Assembly: GCA_947260025.1 (NCBI GenBank)
Contig: CAMYON010000023.1
Coordinates: 1-36,068, forward strand
Source of the DNA: an uncultured Gammaproteobacteria bacterium
GTDB lineage: Bacteria > Pseudomonadota > Gammaproteobacteria > GCA-001735895
Length of the DNA stretch: 36,068 nucleotides
Reading direction: 5' to 3'
Part shown: positions 8,244-16,639 of the stretch, in pieces
Layout: every line of letters starts with the position of its first letter
Numbering within the stretch: the stretch's first letter is position 1
The notes under the pieces: generated by a model
What the model was told of the DNA's origin: nothing
Databases searched by the model: none
Seen by the model: only the letters and a program-made list of their open reading frames with translations
Translations under genes and position numbers: made by a program

Positions 8244-8630
8244 ATGTCGGCAAAGCAGGTAATCGGTGGCCCGCTGGAAATCGATGGCCGGGTACTTTCG
8301 CTATCCAAAGCGATTCGCGCCGGGGACTTCGTTTTCGTAACCGGACAGGTGCCGATGCGCGACGGCAAACCCATGACCGATGGCGGTATCGAGGAGCAGA
8401 CCAGGGCCTGCCTGGATGGCTTGAGCGAAATTCTGGCCGAGGCCGGCTGCGAACCTGGAGATGTCGTCAAATCGATGGTCTGGCTGAAAAAGCGCGAAGA
8501 CTTTCCCGGATTCAACGCGGTCTACACCGAGTACTTCCCGAGTGAGCCGCCCACGCGCTCCGCGCTGGTCAGCGACTTCCTGATCGATATCCTGGTAGAA
8601 ATCGAGTGCATCGCCTATCGACCGCTCTAG
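8244..8630 (+). CDS. RidA/YjgF family reactive-intermediate deaminase
   Basis: A 128-residue member of the RidA/YER057c/UK114 family, which hydrolyses reactive enamine/imine intermediates from PLP enzymes. It shows the typical core FVFVTGQVPMRDGKP, ACLDGLSEILAEAGCEPGDVVKSMVWL and the C-terminal VEIECIAYRPL. An arginine in PPTRSAL falls at residue 105, the position of the catalytic Arg105 of E. coli RidA. The start is set by the strong ribosome site GGGAGGA (8231-8237), six bases before ATG 8244. It lies divergent to the MmgE/PrpD gene. Its stop overlaps the stop of the next gene on the other strand through a shared CTAG. It may belong to an RidA subgroup tied to a local catabolic route rather than housekeeping RidA. 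Confidence 0.92.
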   Translation: MSAKQVIGGPLEIDGRVLSLSKAIRAGDFVFVTGQVPMRDGKPMTDGGIEEQTRACLDGLSEILAEAGCEPGDVVKSMVWLKKREDFPGFNAVYTEYFPSEPPTRSALVSDFLIDILVEIECIAYRPL

Positions 8631-10108
8631 CGCGGTATGCCGTGGCAGTGCTTGAATTTCTTGCCCGAATTGCAGGGGCAGAGTTCGTTACGGCCCACAG
8701 GTCTGCCACGATAGTTTGGAATCGCGCTGTCCGCAGCTGACTTTTTGGGCGCGGCCTGCGGGGGGCGCTTGTCCTCCAGTCGAACCGTGGCGTTGGGCAC
8801 CCAGTCGATAATCAGGTGAATGCGGTCATGGTCACTGTTATTGTCGACTGCGTGCAGCGTGGCATTGTTGATTTCCCACATTTCGCCTTCCCCCAGCACT
8901 TTTTGCTCGCCGCCGATGGTAAACACGACCTGGTCGTTGGTTATGATCGGGATATGGATACGATTGCATTTCAGCAGGCTGTAAAGGCCATCGGTATGCG
9001 TATCGATGCGGCCGTGGGCGGCGAGTCGGGCGAACAGGGCGCGTACGATAAAGCCGTCGTGCTTGAAGTAATCGGCAATGAAATCGAAAATTGGTTGCAG
9101 CTCTTTCCTGAACTGGCCGTAAAGCTCCTTGTAGGTGGGATTGTAGTGGCGAAAATCATCGTCGTGAATCAGCAATAGCGCCTGGGTTTGCTTGTGTACT
9201 TCGTAGGTTTGCTCGCGGCCTGAGCCAAACCAGGCGCGTTCCGGGATTTTAGCCAGCTTGCGCTTGATGAATTCGAGATCGACCTCGGGCTTAATCAGTT
9301 TGAAATTGCGCTCCTCGCCGCCCACTTTCTGAAAACCGTCATTACGATACCCGATTTGAATCGGCGGAAACTCGAGCGCCGCATCAGCGGAATCATCCGT
9401 TTCAAACCGGTAACCGTAGCGGTCGATGATCAGCGCATCCTTTTGCGCGATAAGGTCGCGCAGCTCGTCGTCCAGGTACTTCGAATAATGGCTGTGCCGG
9501 GACGCGTTGAGTCGTGGCGTGCTGTCGAATCTTGCCTGCATCGCATCGGCCTCATCGACGTCGAGTTCGCGCATGATCGAAACGAAATCCTGCTGCAGAT
9601 TTTCGAAGCGGCCGATATGCAGTGCCGGGTTTTCCAGGTCGCCATGCATGCGCTGGAACTGCCAGCTGTAATAGCCGATCTCCGGGGAAGTCATGCTGCG
9701 GATCGAGTCCTTGGTCAATCCGACCCCGGCGTTACCCTCTAGCGATTCCGGCAACAGATCTATCAGCGCCTTGCGATAGTTGCGGCTGCTGACATCGTCG
9801 GAGCACAGGTTGACCAGGTTTTTGATGGCTGATCGGTAATCGGCCTGGAAACCGTCGGAGAGGATGAAAAACAGGGGGTTGCCGACGTCCTGACGGGTAT
9901 TGAAGGCATACCATGAAACGTACCAGTCCCAGGGGTTGCGCACCATGCCGACCACCGGCAGCTCCGCGTACTCGGCTGGCAGCATGTGGTAGGGATAGTG
10001 GTAACCGATGGGCTTCATGCCCGGAACACAGTCAGCGATGATATGGCTCAGCGATTGGCCGCCGGTTTTGTGCATGTGAACAAACACAAACTTGTCGGTA
10101 GTAATCAT
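8627..10108 (-). CDS. Fusion: sulfotransferase-like + aspartyl/asparaginyl beta-hydroxylase-like + SEC-C motif
   Basis: A 493-residue soluble protein with three recognisable parts. Residues 1 to about 230 resemble sulfotransferases: a P-loop-like start FVFVHMHKTGGQSLSHII and VVGMVRNPWDWYVSWY, the usual 5'- and 3'-phosphosulfate-binding positions. Residues about 250-440 resemble the cupin-like aspartyl/asparaginyl beta-hydroxylases: RIDTHTDG gives the iron motif H371-x-D373, with a candidate distal histidine H419 in ATLHAVDNN and an arginine in HDRIHLIIDW. The last 20 residues are a SEC-C zinc motif, NELCPCNSGKKFKHCHG (C477, C479, C488, H489). A 2-oxoglutarate/Fe(II) hydroxylase joined to a sulfotransferase would suggest two successive modifications of one substrate, but the substrate is unknown. 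It stands alone between ridA (convergent, stops overlapping) and the channel gene. Confidence 0.75.
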   Translation of the reverse strand: MITTDKFVFVHMHKTGGQSLSHIIADCVPGMKPIGYHYPYHMLPAEYAELPVVGMVRNPWDWYVSWYAFNTRQDVGNPLFFILSDGFQADYRSAIKNLVNLCSDDVSSRNYRKALIDLLPESLEGNAGVGLTKDSIRSMTSPEIGYYSWQFQRMHGDLENPALHIGRFENLQQDFVSIMRELDVDEADAMQARFDSTPRLNASRHSHYSKYLDDELRDLIAQKDALIIDRYGYRFETDDSADAALEFPPIQIGYRNDGFQKVGGEERNFKLIKPEVDLEFIKRKLAKIPERAWFGSGREQTYEVHKQTQALLLIHDDDFRHYNPTYKELYGQFRKELQPIFDFIADYFKHDGFIVRALFARLAAHGRIDTHTDGLYSLLKCNRIHIPIITNDQVVFTIGGEQKVLGEGEMWEINNATLHAVDNNSDHDRIHLIIDWVPNATVRLEDKRPPQAAPKKSAADSAIPNYRGRPVGRNELCPCNSGKKFKHCHGIPR

Positions 10109-10180
10109 GGTTTTCGAAAATTAAGGCCTTGATTGGATGCTGGCAGCATTCTACGTCATTCTACCCCGGTAACAAGCCGC

Positions 10181-11896
10181 TTAGGGGGACGTCGCCCGCT
10201 GAGCGAACCACTGGAATAAATAGCCCCTGGGCTTGTCTACGCCGGTGATCAGGTAGTCGAGGGTATAGACGTTGTTCATCGAGGCTGACAGCATGCGCTC
10301 GCCGTTTTCGGTGCCGCAAAACAGCAGTTCATCGCCCGGTTGCATTAATTCGCTATCTGCCGGCAGCATGATGCGCTGCCCGCCGCGCGTGATCGACAAC
10401 GGCATGCAGGGCAATGAAACCTCTAGGTTATGCGGATCGCGCCGGAGTTCGCCCAGCGACAGTGCCTGTCCTTGCTGCAGGTGTTCGATCGCCGCCGACG
10501 CATCCGCTTCGTTCAGCACCACGTGCCACAGGTGCGGCGGATTGTCGCCGATCAGCAACCTGAGGCGGTCGACCGCCTGCTCGCAGATATCCTCGCCCTG
10601 TTCGCGCAGGTAATCGATAAAAATCTGCACCTGCGGTGATATCAGGTGCTTCAGTACCCGCCGTGCCGTGGTCAGGCTGGATTGCAGCACCAGGTTTGCA
10701 TTGGCGGCGTCGAAGGCGATCTGGTTTTCGTGGCTGTTCTGGCGCACGATGGTAAAAGCACCGGATTTCAAAGCCGCGACGCTCATCAGGATGCTGAGGT
10801 TGACGTGATCGTTATCGGTTCCGGCGACGACACCGGCGGCGTGTTCGATGCCGGCGGCCAACAGTGAATCCCGGTTCGCATGCTGGTTGATAATGCGCGC
10901 GGCGCCCTCGACATTTTTGGCCTCCGGATCGATGATCACCGGCTTGATGCCGTGCTGCCCGAAATAGCGGTACATCCAGCGGCCCATGCGGCCGTAGCCG
11001 CAGATGATCCAGTCGCCGGTCGGTATCTGGACCGGTTCACCGAGCTTCGCCCCCGGGTTGCGCACCAGGCAGGCGTTTAAATTGTGTAACCGTGGTGCGG
11101 TAATCGCCATGCTCAGCAGCTGGGCGAAAATTTCGAACGGATTGATGATGGTGATGTTGCCAAGCGAATTCAAATGCTCGATATGCCGCTTCGAACTCGA
11201 GCGGCACAGGATATGGAGATCCGGGTTCAGCAGGCGCGTCATGGTCGAAATCCTCGAATTGATCTCCTCGTTGATCGTCAGAATTACCAGCGCCTTGCAG
11301 TTCGGCATGCGCACCCCGGCGTCGACCAGGTGTTTCGGCACCGCCGGGTCGGCGCACAGCCCGGGCATGTCGACGTGGTAATCGCGTAAACCCAGCGCCT
11401 TGATGCGCTCGGGGTTGATGTCGATGATGACGCCGCGCAGCCAGTGATCGCTCAAACCGCGCGCCAGCAGGCTACCGGTATCGCCAAAGCCGCAGACAAT
11501 GAAAAAGGGCTGCCGGATGCGCTGCACCGAGCGCGCGAAGCGATGTTCGTTCAGCGCCAGCAGGAAGTGCGGATTCTGCACCAGGCGGAAAATCGAACCG
11601 ATCGCGTAGAGCCAGGCGATCACGCCCATGTAGATGCAGACGATGGCCCACAGGCGCTGCGCGTCGGTGAATTCGTTTGGTATTTCCCCGAAGCCGGTAG
11701 TGGTTGCGGTGTAGGTAAAAAAGTAAAACGCGTGAAACAGGCTCATGCGCGCCGGATTGCCGTCGGCGTCGAGTCCCGGCATCAGGGCCATACCGGTAAT
11801 CCCGATGGCGTAAACGATGATCAGCGCAAAGATCGGGCCGCGCATGTAGCGCAGCACCACCATGGATACCCGGTCAAGCTCCGACGTGGTCGCCAT
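10181..11896 (-). CDS. Potassium-channel-type protein with two RCK (TrkA-N) domains
   Basis: 571 residues. Two membrane helices (about 20-40 and 82-103) flank a pore loop with filter TTTGFGE (residues 65-71) where classical channels have TVGYGD. Two cytoplasmic RCK units follow: the first begins FFIVCGFGDTGSLLARGL (from residue 131), the second DWIICGYGRMGRWMYRYF (from about 295); both carry GxGxxG nucleotide-binding turns. A TrkA-C-like region follows near residues 490-545 (MPLSITRGGQRIMLPADSELM, then DELLFCGT). One polypeptide with two RCK domains resembles the GsuK type, where NAD or ADP binding controls gating. The Phe and Glu in the filter could alter ion selectivity. It starts 9 bases after the small membrane protein gene, clearly an operon. 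Confidence 0.87.
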   Translation of the reverse strand: MATTSELDRVSMVVLRYMRGPIFALIIVYAIGITGMALMPGLDADGNPARMSLFHAFYFFTYTATTTGFGEIPNEFTDAQRLWAIVCIYMGVIAWLYAIGSIFRLVQNPHFLLALNEHRFARSVQRIRQPFFIVCGFGDTGSLLARGLSDHWLRGVIIDINPERIKALGLRDYHVDMPGLCADPAVPKHLVDAGVRMPNCKALVILTINEEINSRISTMTRLLNPDLHILCRSSSKRHIEHLNSLGNITIINPFEIFAQLLSMAITAPRLHNLNACLVRNPGAKLGEPVQIPTGDWIICGYGRMGRWMYRYFGQHGIKPVIIDPEAKNVEGAARIINQHANRDSLLAAGIEHAAGVVAGTDNDHVNLSILMSVAALKSGAFTIVRQNSHENQIAFDAANANLVLQSSLTTARRVLKHLISPQVQIFIDYLREQGEDICEQAVDRLRLLIGDNPPHLWHVVLNEADASAAIEHLQQGQALSLGELRRDPHNLEVSLPCMPLSITRGGQRIMLPADSELMQPGDELLFCGTENGERMLSASMNNVYTLDYLITGVDKPRGYLFQWFAQRATSP

Positions 11897-11905
11897 GGCG
11901 CAGAC

Positions 11906-12289
11906 CTAGCGGCGGGACAGGAGGGTGTCGCCGACCAGGATAACGACGCTGACCAGGCTCGCGATCAGCGCGCCGCCGGCGAGCGAGACGATATTTGCCA
12001 TGGATTCCGGCCCGGGGCCCGAGGCGGTCTCGTTTTCGGCGACGACCCAGACCACGCGCGCGGCGATCAGCAGCACGTCGACCACCAGGCTGCTGGCCAG
12101 TAACAGCGCGCCTACCTGCGAGCGATCACCCAGCTTTAGCCCGGTGGCAATCAGGTTGACCAGGATCGCGATCGTCAGCACCCAGACGTTGTGATGGCTG
12201 GCGTTGTCGATGTCGCCCATGACAAAGGCGAAGGTAAAGGTTAACGCCAGAATAATCACAAACCCAAAAACGACGCGTTCCAGGTTCAT
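11906..12289 (-). CDS. Small four-helix membrane protein (DUF6394-like)
   Basis: 127 residues from ATG 12289, which has a strong GAGGAGGA ribosome site. Four hydrophobic segments are visible: VVFGFVIILALTFTFAFVMG, VWVLTIAILVNLIATGLKLG, ALLLASSLVVDVLLIAARVVW and SLAGGALIASLVSVVILVG. The motif LIATGLKLGDRSQVGALLLASSLVVD recalls the uncharacterised DUF6394 family, from memory. Its position 9 bases ahead of the channel gene suggests an accessory subunit or assembly partner of the channel; this is inferred only from coupling. The open frame extends further upstream but without family sequence. Confidence 0.8.
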   Translation of the reverse strand: MNLERVVFGFVIILALTFTFAFVMGDIDNASHHNVWVLTIAILVNLIATGLKLGDRSQVGALLLASSLVVDVLLIAARVVWVVAENETASGPGPESMANIVSLAGGALIASLVSVVILVGDTLLSRR

Positions 12290-12429
12290 ATCCGTTCCTC
12301 CTCTTGGTGTTGTTATGGCGACAAGAATACGCTGAAGCGGCCGCTGCGTCACCCGCTGCAAAAAGGGTCGATTTATCCGGCGTGACTTGTATGATTTACC
12401 CATCGCAATTTTCGAGATTCGATTCGGAC

Positions 12430-13629
12430 ATGAATTCAGATTTTCCGTCGATCGTTGACGCTGCTACCCAACGCAGCATCCAGGCCTGGCGCGTCGAGCA
12501 GGTCAGGCGACGACTGGTCGAGGCCGAATGCGCTGCCATCGTGCTGTTCGACCCGGTGCACATTCGTTACGCCACCGGAACGCGCAACATGCAGGTCTGG
12601 ACCATGCACAACATCTGCCGCTACGCGGTCCTGTTCGCCAGTGGCGAGACGGTACTGTTCGAGCTGCCGAGCTCGGCACACCTGTCGCACGGTCACGTCG
12701 ACGATATCCGGCCGGCGCTAACCACCGACTTCATGGCGGTCGGCAATCGCGCCAGCGAAATGGGGCGGCGCTGGGCCGCGTCGATGATCTCGCTGTTGCA
12801 TGAAAAAGGGATTACCGAAAACCGTCTCGCCATCGACCGCGCCGATCTGACGCTGGTGCTGGAAAGTCAGCGCCAGTCGCTAAAGCTGGTCGAAGGCCAG
12901 TCGATCATGGAGCGGGCGCGCTCCATTAAATCGCTCGACGAAATCGAGGTGCTGCGGCGTTCGCTGCAAACCTGCGAAGCCAGCGTCGCGGCGATGCGCG
13001 AGCGCCTGCAGCCCGGCATGCGTGAAGCCGACGCGTTAGCGCTGTTGATCGATGGCAGCATCCAGCGCGGCGGCGAGTACCCGGAAACGCGGCTGCTGAG
13101 CAGCGGGCCGCGCACCAATCCCTGGTTCCAGGAGACTTCCGATCGCGTGATCGAAAACGGTGACCTGATCGCGTTCGACACCGACCTGATCGGACCCATG
13201 GGTTACTACAACGATATCTCGCGCAGCTGGGTCGTGGGCGATAAGGGACCCAGCGACGCGCAGCGCCGTCTGTACGCGCTCGCCTACCAACAGATGCGGC
13301 ACAATACCGAGCTGTTGCGGCCGGGAATCGGTTTCCTCGAGTATTCCGACAAGGCCTACCAGTTGCCGGAAGAGTGCATCCCCAACCGCTATGCCGATGT
13401 TGCCCACGGTTGCGGTCTCGGGGTCGAGTACCCGTTTATCTGGTATCGCGAAGACGAGGAGTGGGGCGCCTACGACGGTGTCTTCGAGGAAAACATGGTG
13501 GTCTGCATCGAGTGCTACGTTGGCGAGCTCGGCGGACGGGAAGGCGTGAAACTGGAACAGCCGGTCTGGCTCAGCGCCGATGGCCCGGTCGTGCTATCCG
13601 ATTATCCGTTCGAAATGGACTACCTTTAG
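12430..13629 (+). CDS. M24-family metalloprotein closely resembling DMSP lyase DddP, probable non-lyase paralogue
   Basis: 399 residues with the creatinase/aminopeptidase (pita-bread) fold of peptidase family M24. Segments such as YATGTRNMQVWTMHN and ETRLLSSGPRTNPWFQE match DddP of Roseobacters closely. All metal ligands are present as D250, D252, D262, H326, E361 and E376, and their spacing equals the D295/D297/D307/H371/E406/E421 set of DddP as I recall it. The residue equivalent to the proposed catalytic base Asp377 is Val332 (HGCGLGVEYP), so DMSP lyase activity is doubtful; a dipeptidase-like or other C-X bond-cleaving role is open. No strong ribosome site marks the start; ATG 12391 in the same frame is an alternative. 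Followed on the same strand by a beta-hydroxyacid dehydrogenase. Confidence 0.85.
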   Translation: MNSDFPSIVDAATQRSIQAWRVEQVRRRLVEAECAAIVLFDPVHIRYATGTRNMQVWTMHNICRYAVLFASGETVLFELPSSAHLSHGHVDDIRPALTTDFMAVGNRASEMGRRWAASMISLLHEKGITENRLAIDRADLTLVLESQRQSLKLVEGQSIMERARSIKSLDEIEVLRRSLQTCEASVAAMRERLQPGMREADALALLIDGSIQRGGEYPETRLLSSGPRTNPWFQETSDRVIENGDLIAFDTDLIGPMGYYNDISRSWVVGDKGPSDAQRRLYALAYQQMRHNTELLRPGIGFLEYSDKAYQLPEECIPNRYADVAHGCGLGVEYPFIWYREDEEWGAYDGVFEENMVVCIECYVGELGGREGVKLEQPVWLSADGPVVLSDYPFEMDYL

Positions 13630-13791
13630 CGCCGGATTACAACAGACGGTCGCAGCATCGGCAGACCGCATTCGAAACAGGCAAACATCGAGCGCGCAAC
13701 TGACGGCTTGCCTTTGGTATCGAAAACATTCTTGCGCCGGCGACGGCTTGGTAACAAAATTGGCTGATTACCGAACTCGAGGAGCCAGGCA

Positions 13792-14748
13792 ATGAAAATT
13801 GGTTTTATCGGTCTGGGCAATGTCGGCGCGAAACTCGCCGGCAGCCTGCTGCGCAACGGATTCGATTTGACGGTACGTGATGTCGAGCGAGATGCCGCCC
13901 GGGAACTACTGGAGCAGGGCGCCGAATGGGGCGAATCGGGGGCATCGATGGCGCGGCAATGCGATGTCGTCATTACCTGCCTGCCGTCGCCCGCGGTCTC
14001 GGCGCGGGTAATGGAAGAGGATGAGGGCGTGCTCGAAGGTTTGAGCGCGGGCAAGATATGGCTCGAGATGAGTTCCACCGATGCCGACGAAATCAGGCGT
14101 CTCGGGGCGCTGGTCGAAGCCAGGGGCTCGATCCCGCTGGATTGCCCGGTTTCGGGAGGCTGCCACCGCGCCGCCACCGGTAACATCGCTATTTTCGCAG
14201 GTGGCAAGCGCGCCGCGTTCGAAAAGGTGTTGCCGCTGTTGACCACGGTAGGTCGCAACGTGCTGCATACCGGCGAGCTCGGCAGCGCGTCGATCCTGAA
14301 AGTTGCGACCAACTACCTGGCCGGGGTGCAATTAATTTCAACCGGCGAGGCCTTCATGATAGCGAAGAAGGCCGGCATCGATCTGGGGATCGCCTACGAG
14401 GCGATTCGCATTTCCTCGGGCAATTCCTTCGTGCACGAAACCGAGGGCCAGTTGATTTTGAACGGCAGCTACAACATCAATTTCACCATGGATCACGAGG
14501 TCAAGGACCTGACGCTGTTCGATGATCTCGGCAAGAAATTCGATGTGCCGTTGGAAATGTCGCCGCTCGCGGTACAGATCATGCGCGACGGACTCGCCAG
14601 GTACGGCCCCAGGGTATGGTCGTCGATGGTGGTCAAGCGCCTCGAGGATGCCTGTGATGAAGACCTGCGCGCACCGGGCTTTCCCGAGTACCTGGTCGAC
14701 GAGGAGCCGGAGGAGGCCGGCGCCGAGGTTATTCCTCGCGGCGGCTGA
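13792..14748 (+). CDS. NAD(P)-dependent beta-hydroxyacid dehydrogenase (3-hydroxyisobutyrate dehydrogenase-like)
   Basis: A 318-residue oxidoreductase of the HIBADH family, covering 3-hydroxyisobutyrate, tartronate semialdehyde and related acids. The N-terminal Rossmann motif is IGFIGLGNVGAKLAGSLL with VRDVERD after strand 2, suggesting NAD. The substrate-binding motif is DCPVSGGCHRAATGNIAIFAGG, and the catalytic lysine K170 lies in SASILKVATNYLAG. The C-terminal helical domain is typical, with an acidic tail after residue 300. A GAGGAG ribosome site precedes ATG 13792. It is the middle of three same-strand genes (M24 protein, this, TauD-like) and could oxidise a hydroxyacid made or released by a neighbour, such as 3-hydroxypropionate; that is inference. 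Confidence 0.9.
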   Translation: MKIGFIGLGNVGAKLAGSLLRNGFDLTVRDVERDAARELLEQGAEWGESGASMARQCDVVITCLPSPAVSARVMEEDEGVLEGLSAGKIWLEMSSTDADEIRRLGALVEARGSIPLDCPVSGGCHRAATGNIAIFAGGKRAAFEKVLPLLTTVGRNVLHTGELGSASILKVATNYLAGVQLISTGEAFMIAKKAGIDLGIAYEAIRISSGNSFVHETEGQLILNGSYNINFTMDHEVKDLTLFDDLGKKFDVPLEMSPLAVQIMRDGLARYGPRVWSSMVVKRLEDACDEDLRAPGFPEYLVDEEPEEAGAEVIPRGG

Positions 14749-14804
14749 TCAGCGCCTGCAGCAGCGTTTGAAACCGCGAATCCGGAGGCGTAAACTCGCG
14801 CTTC

Positions 14805-15677
14805 ATGAGCACCGACTATAAAACGATCGAAGCCAGCCCGGTGAGCCCCGCGCTTGGCGCCGAGATCAGCGGCGTCGACATCGCCGCGGGTATCAGCGAC
14901 GAACAGTTCGCCGAACTGCGCCAGGCCTACGTCGATTACGGCGTGATTTTCCTGCGCGACCAGGATATTACCCCGGATCAGCACATCGAGTTTGCGCGCC
15001 GCTGGGGTGATATCAACGTCAATCGTTTCTTCCAGGCGGTCGCCACCCACCCGGTGATCGCCGAGGTGCGCAAGGAAGCCGAGCAGAAGGCGAATATCGG
15101 TTCCAGCTGGCATACCGACCATTCCTACGACCAGGTTCCGGCGATGGGTTCGATCCTGTATGCGCGCGAGGTGCCGAGCGTCGGCGGCGATACGCTATTC
15201 GCCAGTATGTACGCCGCCTATGATGCGCTTTCGGACGGGCTCAGGAAAATGCTGTCGACGATGAATGCGGTGCATTCCAGCCGGCACGCTTTCGGTGAGG
15301 GTGCATATGTCGATACCGATCTCGACGACCTCGGCGGTCGGCTGGGCAATACCGAGTCCGCCACCCAGGACGCGATTCACCCGGTGGTGATCCGGCACCC
15401 GTTATCGGGCCGGCCGGCGCTTTATGTCAACGGGGATTTTACCGTCAGGTTCGACGGCTGGACCCAGGCGGAATCGCAGCCGCTGCTCGATTACCTTTAC
15501 GCGCATGCCAGGCAAAACGAATTCACCTGCCGCTTTCACTGGCGTAAGGGATCGATCGCGATCTGGGACAATCGCGCCACGCATCATTGCGCGCTCAACG
15601 ACTACCATGGCGAACGCCGCCTGATGCATCGAATCACGATAGACGGGGTCGCGCTGGAAGCAGCCGCAGCAGCCTGA
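14805..15677 (+). CDS. TauD/TfdA-family 2-oxoglutarate-dependent dioxygenase
   Basis: 290 residues. The Fe(II) triad is visible as H103 and D105 in SSWHTDHSYDQ and H261 in WDNRATHHCALNDYHGERR, and the 2-oxoglutarate-binding arginine is R276 in LMHRITIDG. The N-terminus (PALGAEISGVDIAAGISDEQ) is the usual family opening. The WDNRATxHxAxNDY block is shared with taurine dioxygenase, but also with many members acting on other sulfonates, sulfates, phenoxyacids and carboxylates, so the name tauD is not justified. No sulfonate transporter (tauABC) is near. A CCGGAGGCG purine run lies about 20 bases upstream of the ATG. It probably belongs with the two preceding genes. Confidence 0.9.
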   Translation: MSTDYKTIEASPVSPALGAEISGVDIAAGISDEQFAELRQAYVDYGVIFLRDQDITPDQHIEFARRWGDINVNRFFQAVATHPVIAEVRKEAEQKANIGSSWHTDHSYDQVPAMGSILYAREVPSVGGDTLFASMYAAYDALSDGLRKMLSTMNAVHSSRHAFGEGAYVDTDLDDLGGRLGNTESATQDAIHPVVIRHPLSGRPALYVNGDFTVRFDGWTQAESQPLLDYLYAHARQNEFTCRFHWRKGSIAIWDNRATHHCALNDYHGERRLMHRITIDGVALEAAAAA

Positions 15678-15700
15678 AGCTGCCGCGGCCGCAGCAAGAC

Positions 15701-16519
15701 CTAGCCTGCGGCCTTGACCTCGTGCATGTAAACATCCTGCTGCGGGAAAGGAATGCTGATGCCCGCTTCGTCGAACTTCACCTTGATGATTTCGAGCAGG
15801 TCGGCTCGCACCGGCCAGTAATCTCCTGAATTAACCCATGGCCGTACGTTCAGGTTGACGCTGCTGTCGGCTAGTTCGCCGACCGCAACTGCCGGCGCCG
15901 GGTCAGTCAGAATTCGCTCGTCGGCTTCCATCACCGCCATGATGATATCTCGCGCTTGACCGATGTTGTCGTCGTAGCCGATACCGAAAACGAGATCGAC
16001 ACGTCGCGTCGGCAGCGTGGACACGTTGGTGATGTTGCCGCCAATAATCCCCGAGTTAGGCACGATCATGCGCTGGTTGTCGCCGGTATGCATCAGGGTT
16101 GCAAACAGGCCGATTTCGTCGACCACCCCCGAGACCCCGCCCGCAGTGATGAAGTCCCCGATCTTGAACGGGCGGAAAATGATGATCATGACGCCGGCGG
16201 CGAAGTTACCGAGCGAGTCTTTCAACGCCAGGCCGACAGCAAGACCGGCGGCACCGAGGATCGCCATCAAGGAGGTGACGTTGACGCCGAGCGAGTCGAC
16301 CGCCGCGAGCACCACCGCGATCAGCAATACCCCGTAGGTCATGTTGCCGAGGAATCCAACCAGGATCTTGTCCGTGCCGGCTCGGGTCAGGCCCTTCTCG
16401 ACGAGGTTGCTGATAATTCGCGCAATAATCTTACCGACGATGAATATCGCGATCGCGATTGCGATCTGGATTCCCCAGTCAACGCCGTTCTCCGATATCC
16501 AGGCAGTGATGTTTTCCAT
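15701..16519 (-). CDS. mscS: Small-conductance mechanosensitive ion channel, MscS type
   Basis: A 272-residue inner-membrane channel that opens on membrane tension to release solutes on osmotic downshock. Three N-terminal helices are seen: WGIQIAIAIAIFIVGKIIARII, LVGFLGNMTYGVLLIAVVLAAV and the glycine/alanine-rich pore helix MAILGAAGLAVGLALKDSLGNFAAGVMIIIFRPF. The beta domain motif IGDFITAGGVSGVVDEIGLF and MIVPNSGIIGGNITN follow, then the mixed alpha/beta C-terminus. The length is close to the 286 aa of E. coli MscS. AGGAGA precedes the ATG. Divergent from the glutamate-synthase-like gene and convergent with the TauD-like gene. Confidence 0.95.
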   Translation of the reverse strand: MENITAWISENGVDWGIQIAIAIAIFIVGKIIARIISNLVEKGLTRAGTDKILVGFLGNMTYGVLLIAVVLAAVDSLGVNVTSLMAILGAAGLAVGLALKDSLGNFAAGVMIIIFRPFKIGDFITAGGVSGVVDEIGLFATLMHTGDNQRMIVPNSGIIGGNITNVSTLPTRRVDLVFGIGYDDNIGQARDIIMAVMEADERILTDPAPAVAVGELADSSVNLNVRPWVNSGDYWPVRADLLEIIKVKFDEAGISIPFPQQDVYMHEVKAAG

Positions 16520-16639
16520 GATGTCTCCTATTGGTTAATTTGTGTTGTTGGTCAATCGGGGCGGGATTGTGCCATTTTTGGTAAAAAATTAGGAGTTCTT
16601 TTTTGAAACTGCTGAATAATGAACCAAAGACCGGTTTAA

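Noticed and set aside
14805-15677. Naming the dioxygenase tauD
   Set aside because: The shared motifs define the whole TauD/TfdA family; no taurine transporter or other sulfonate gene is present in the window.
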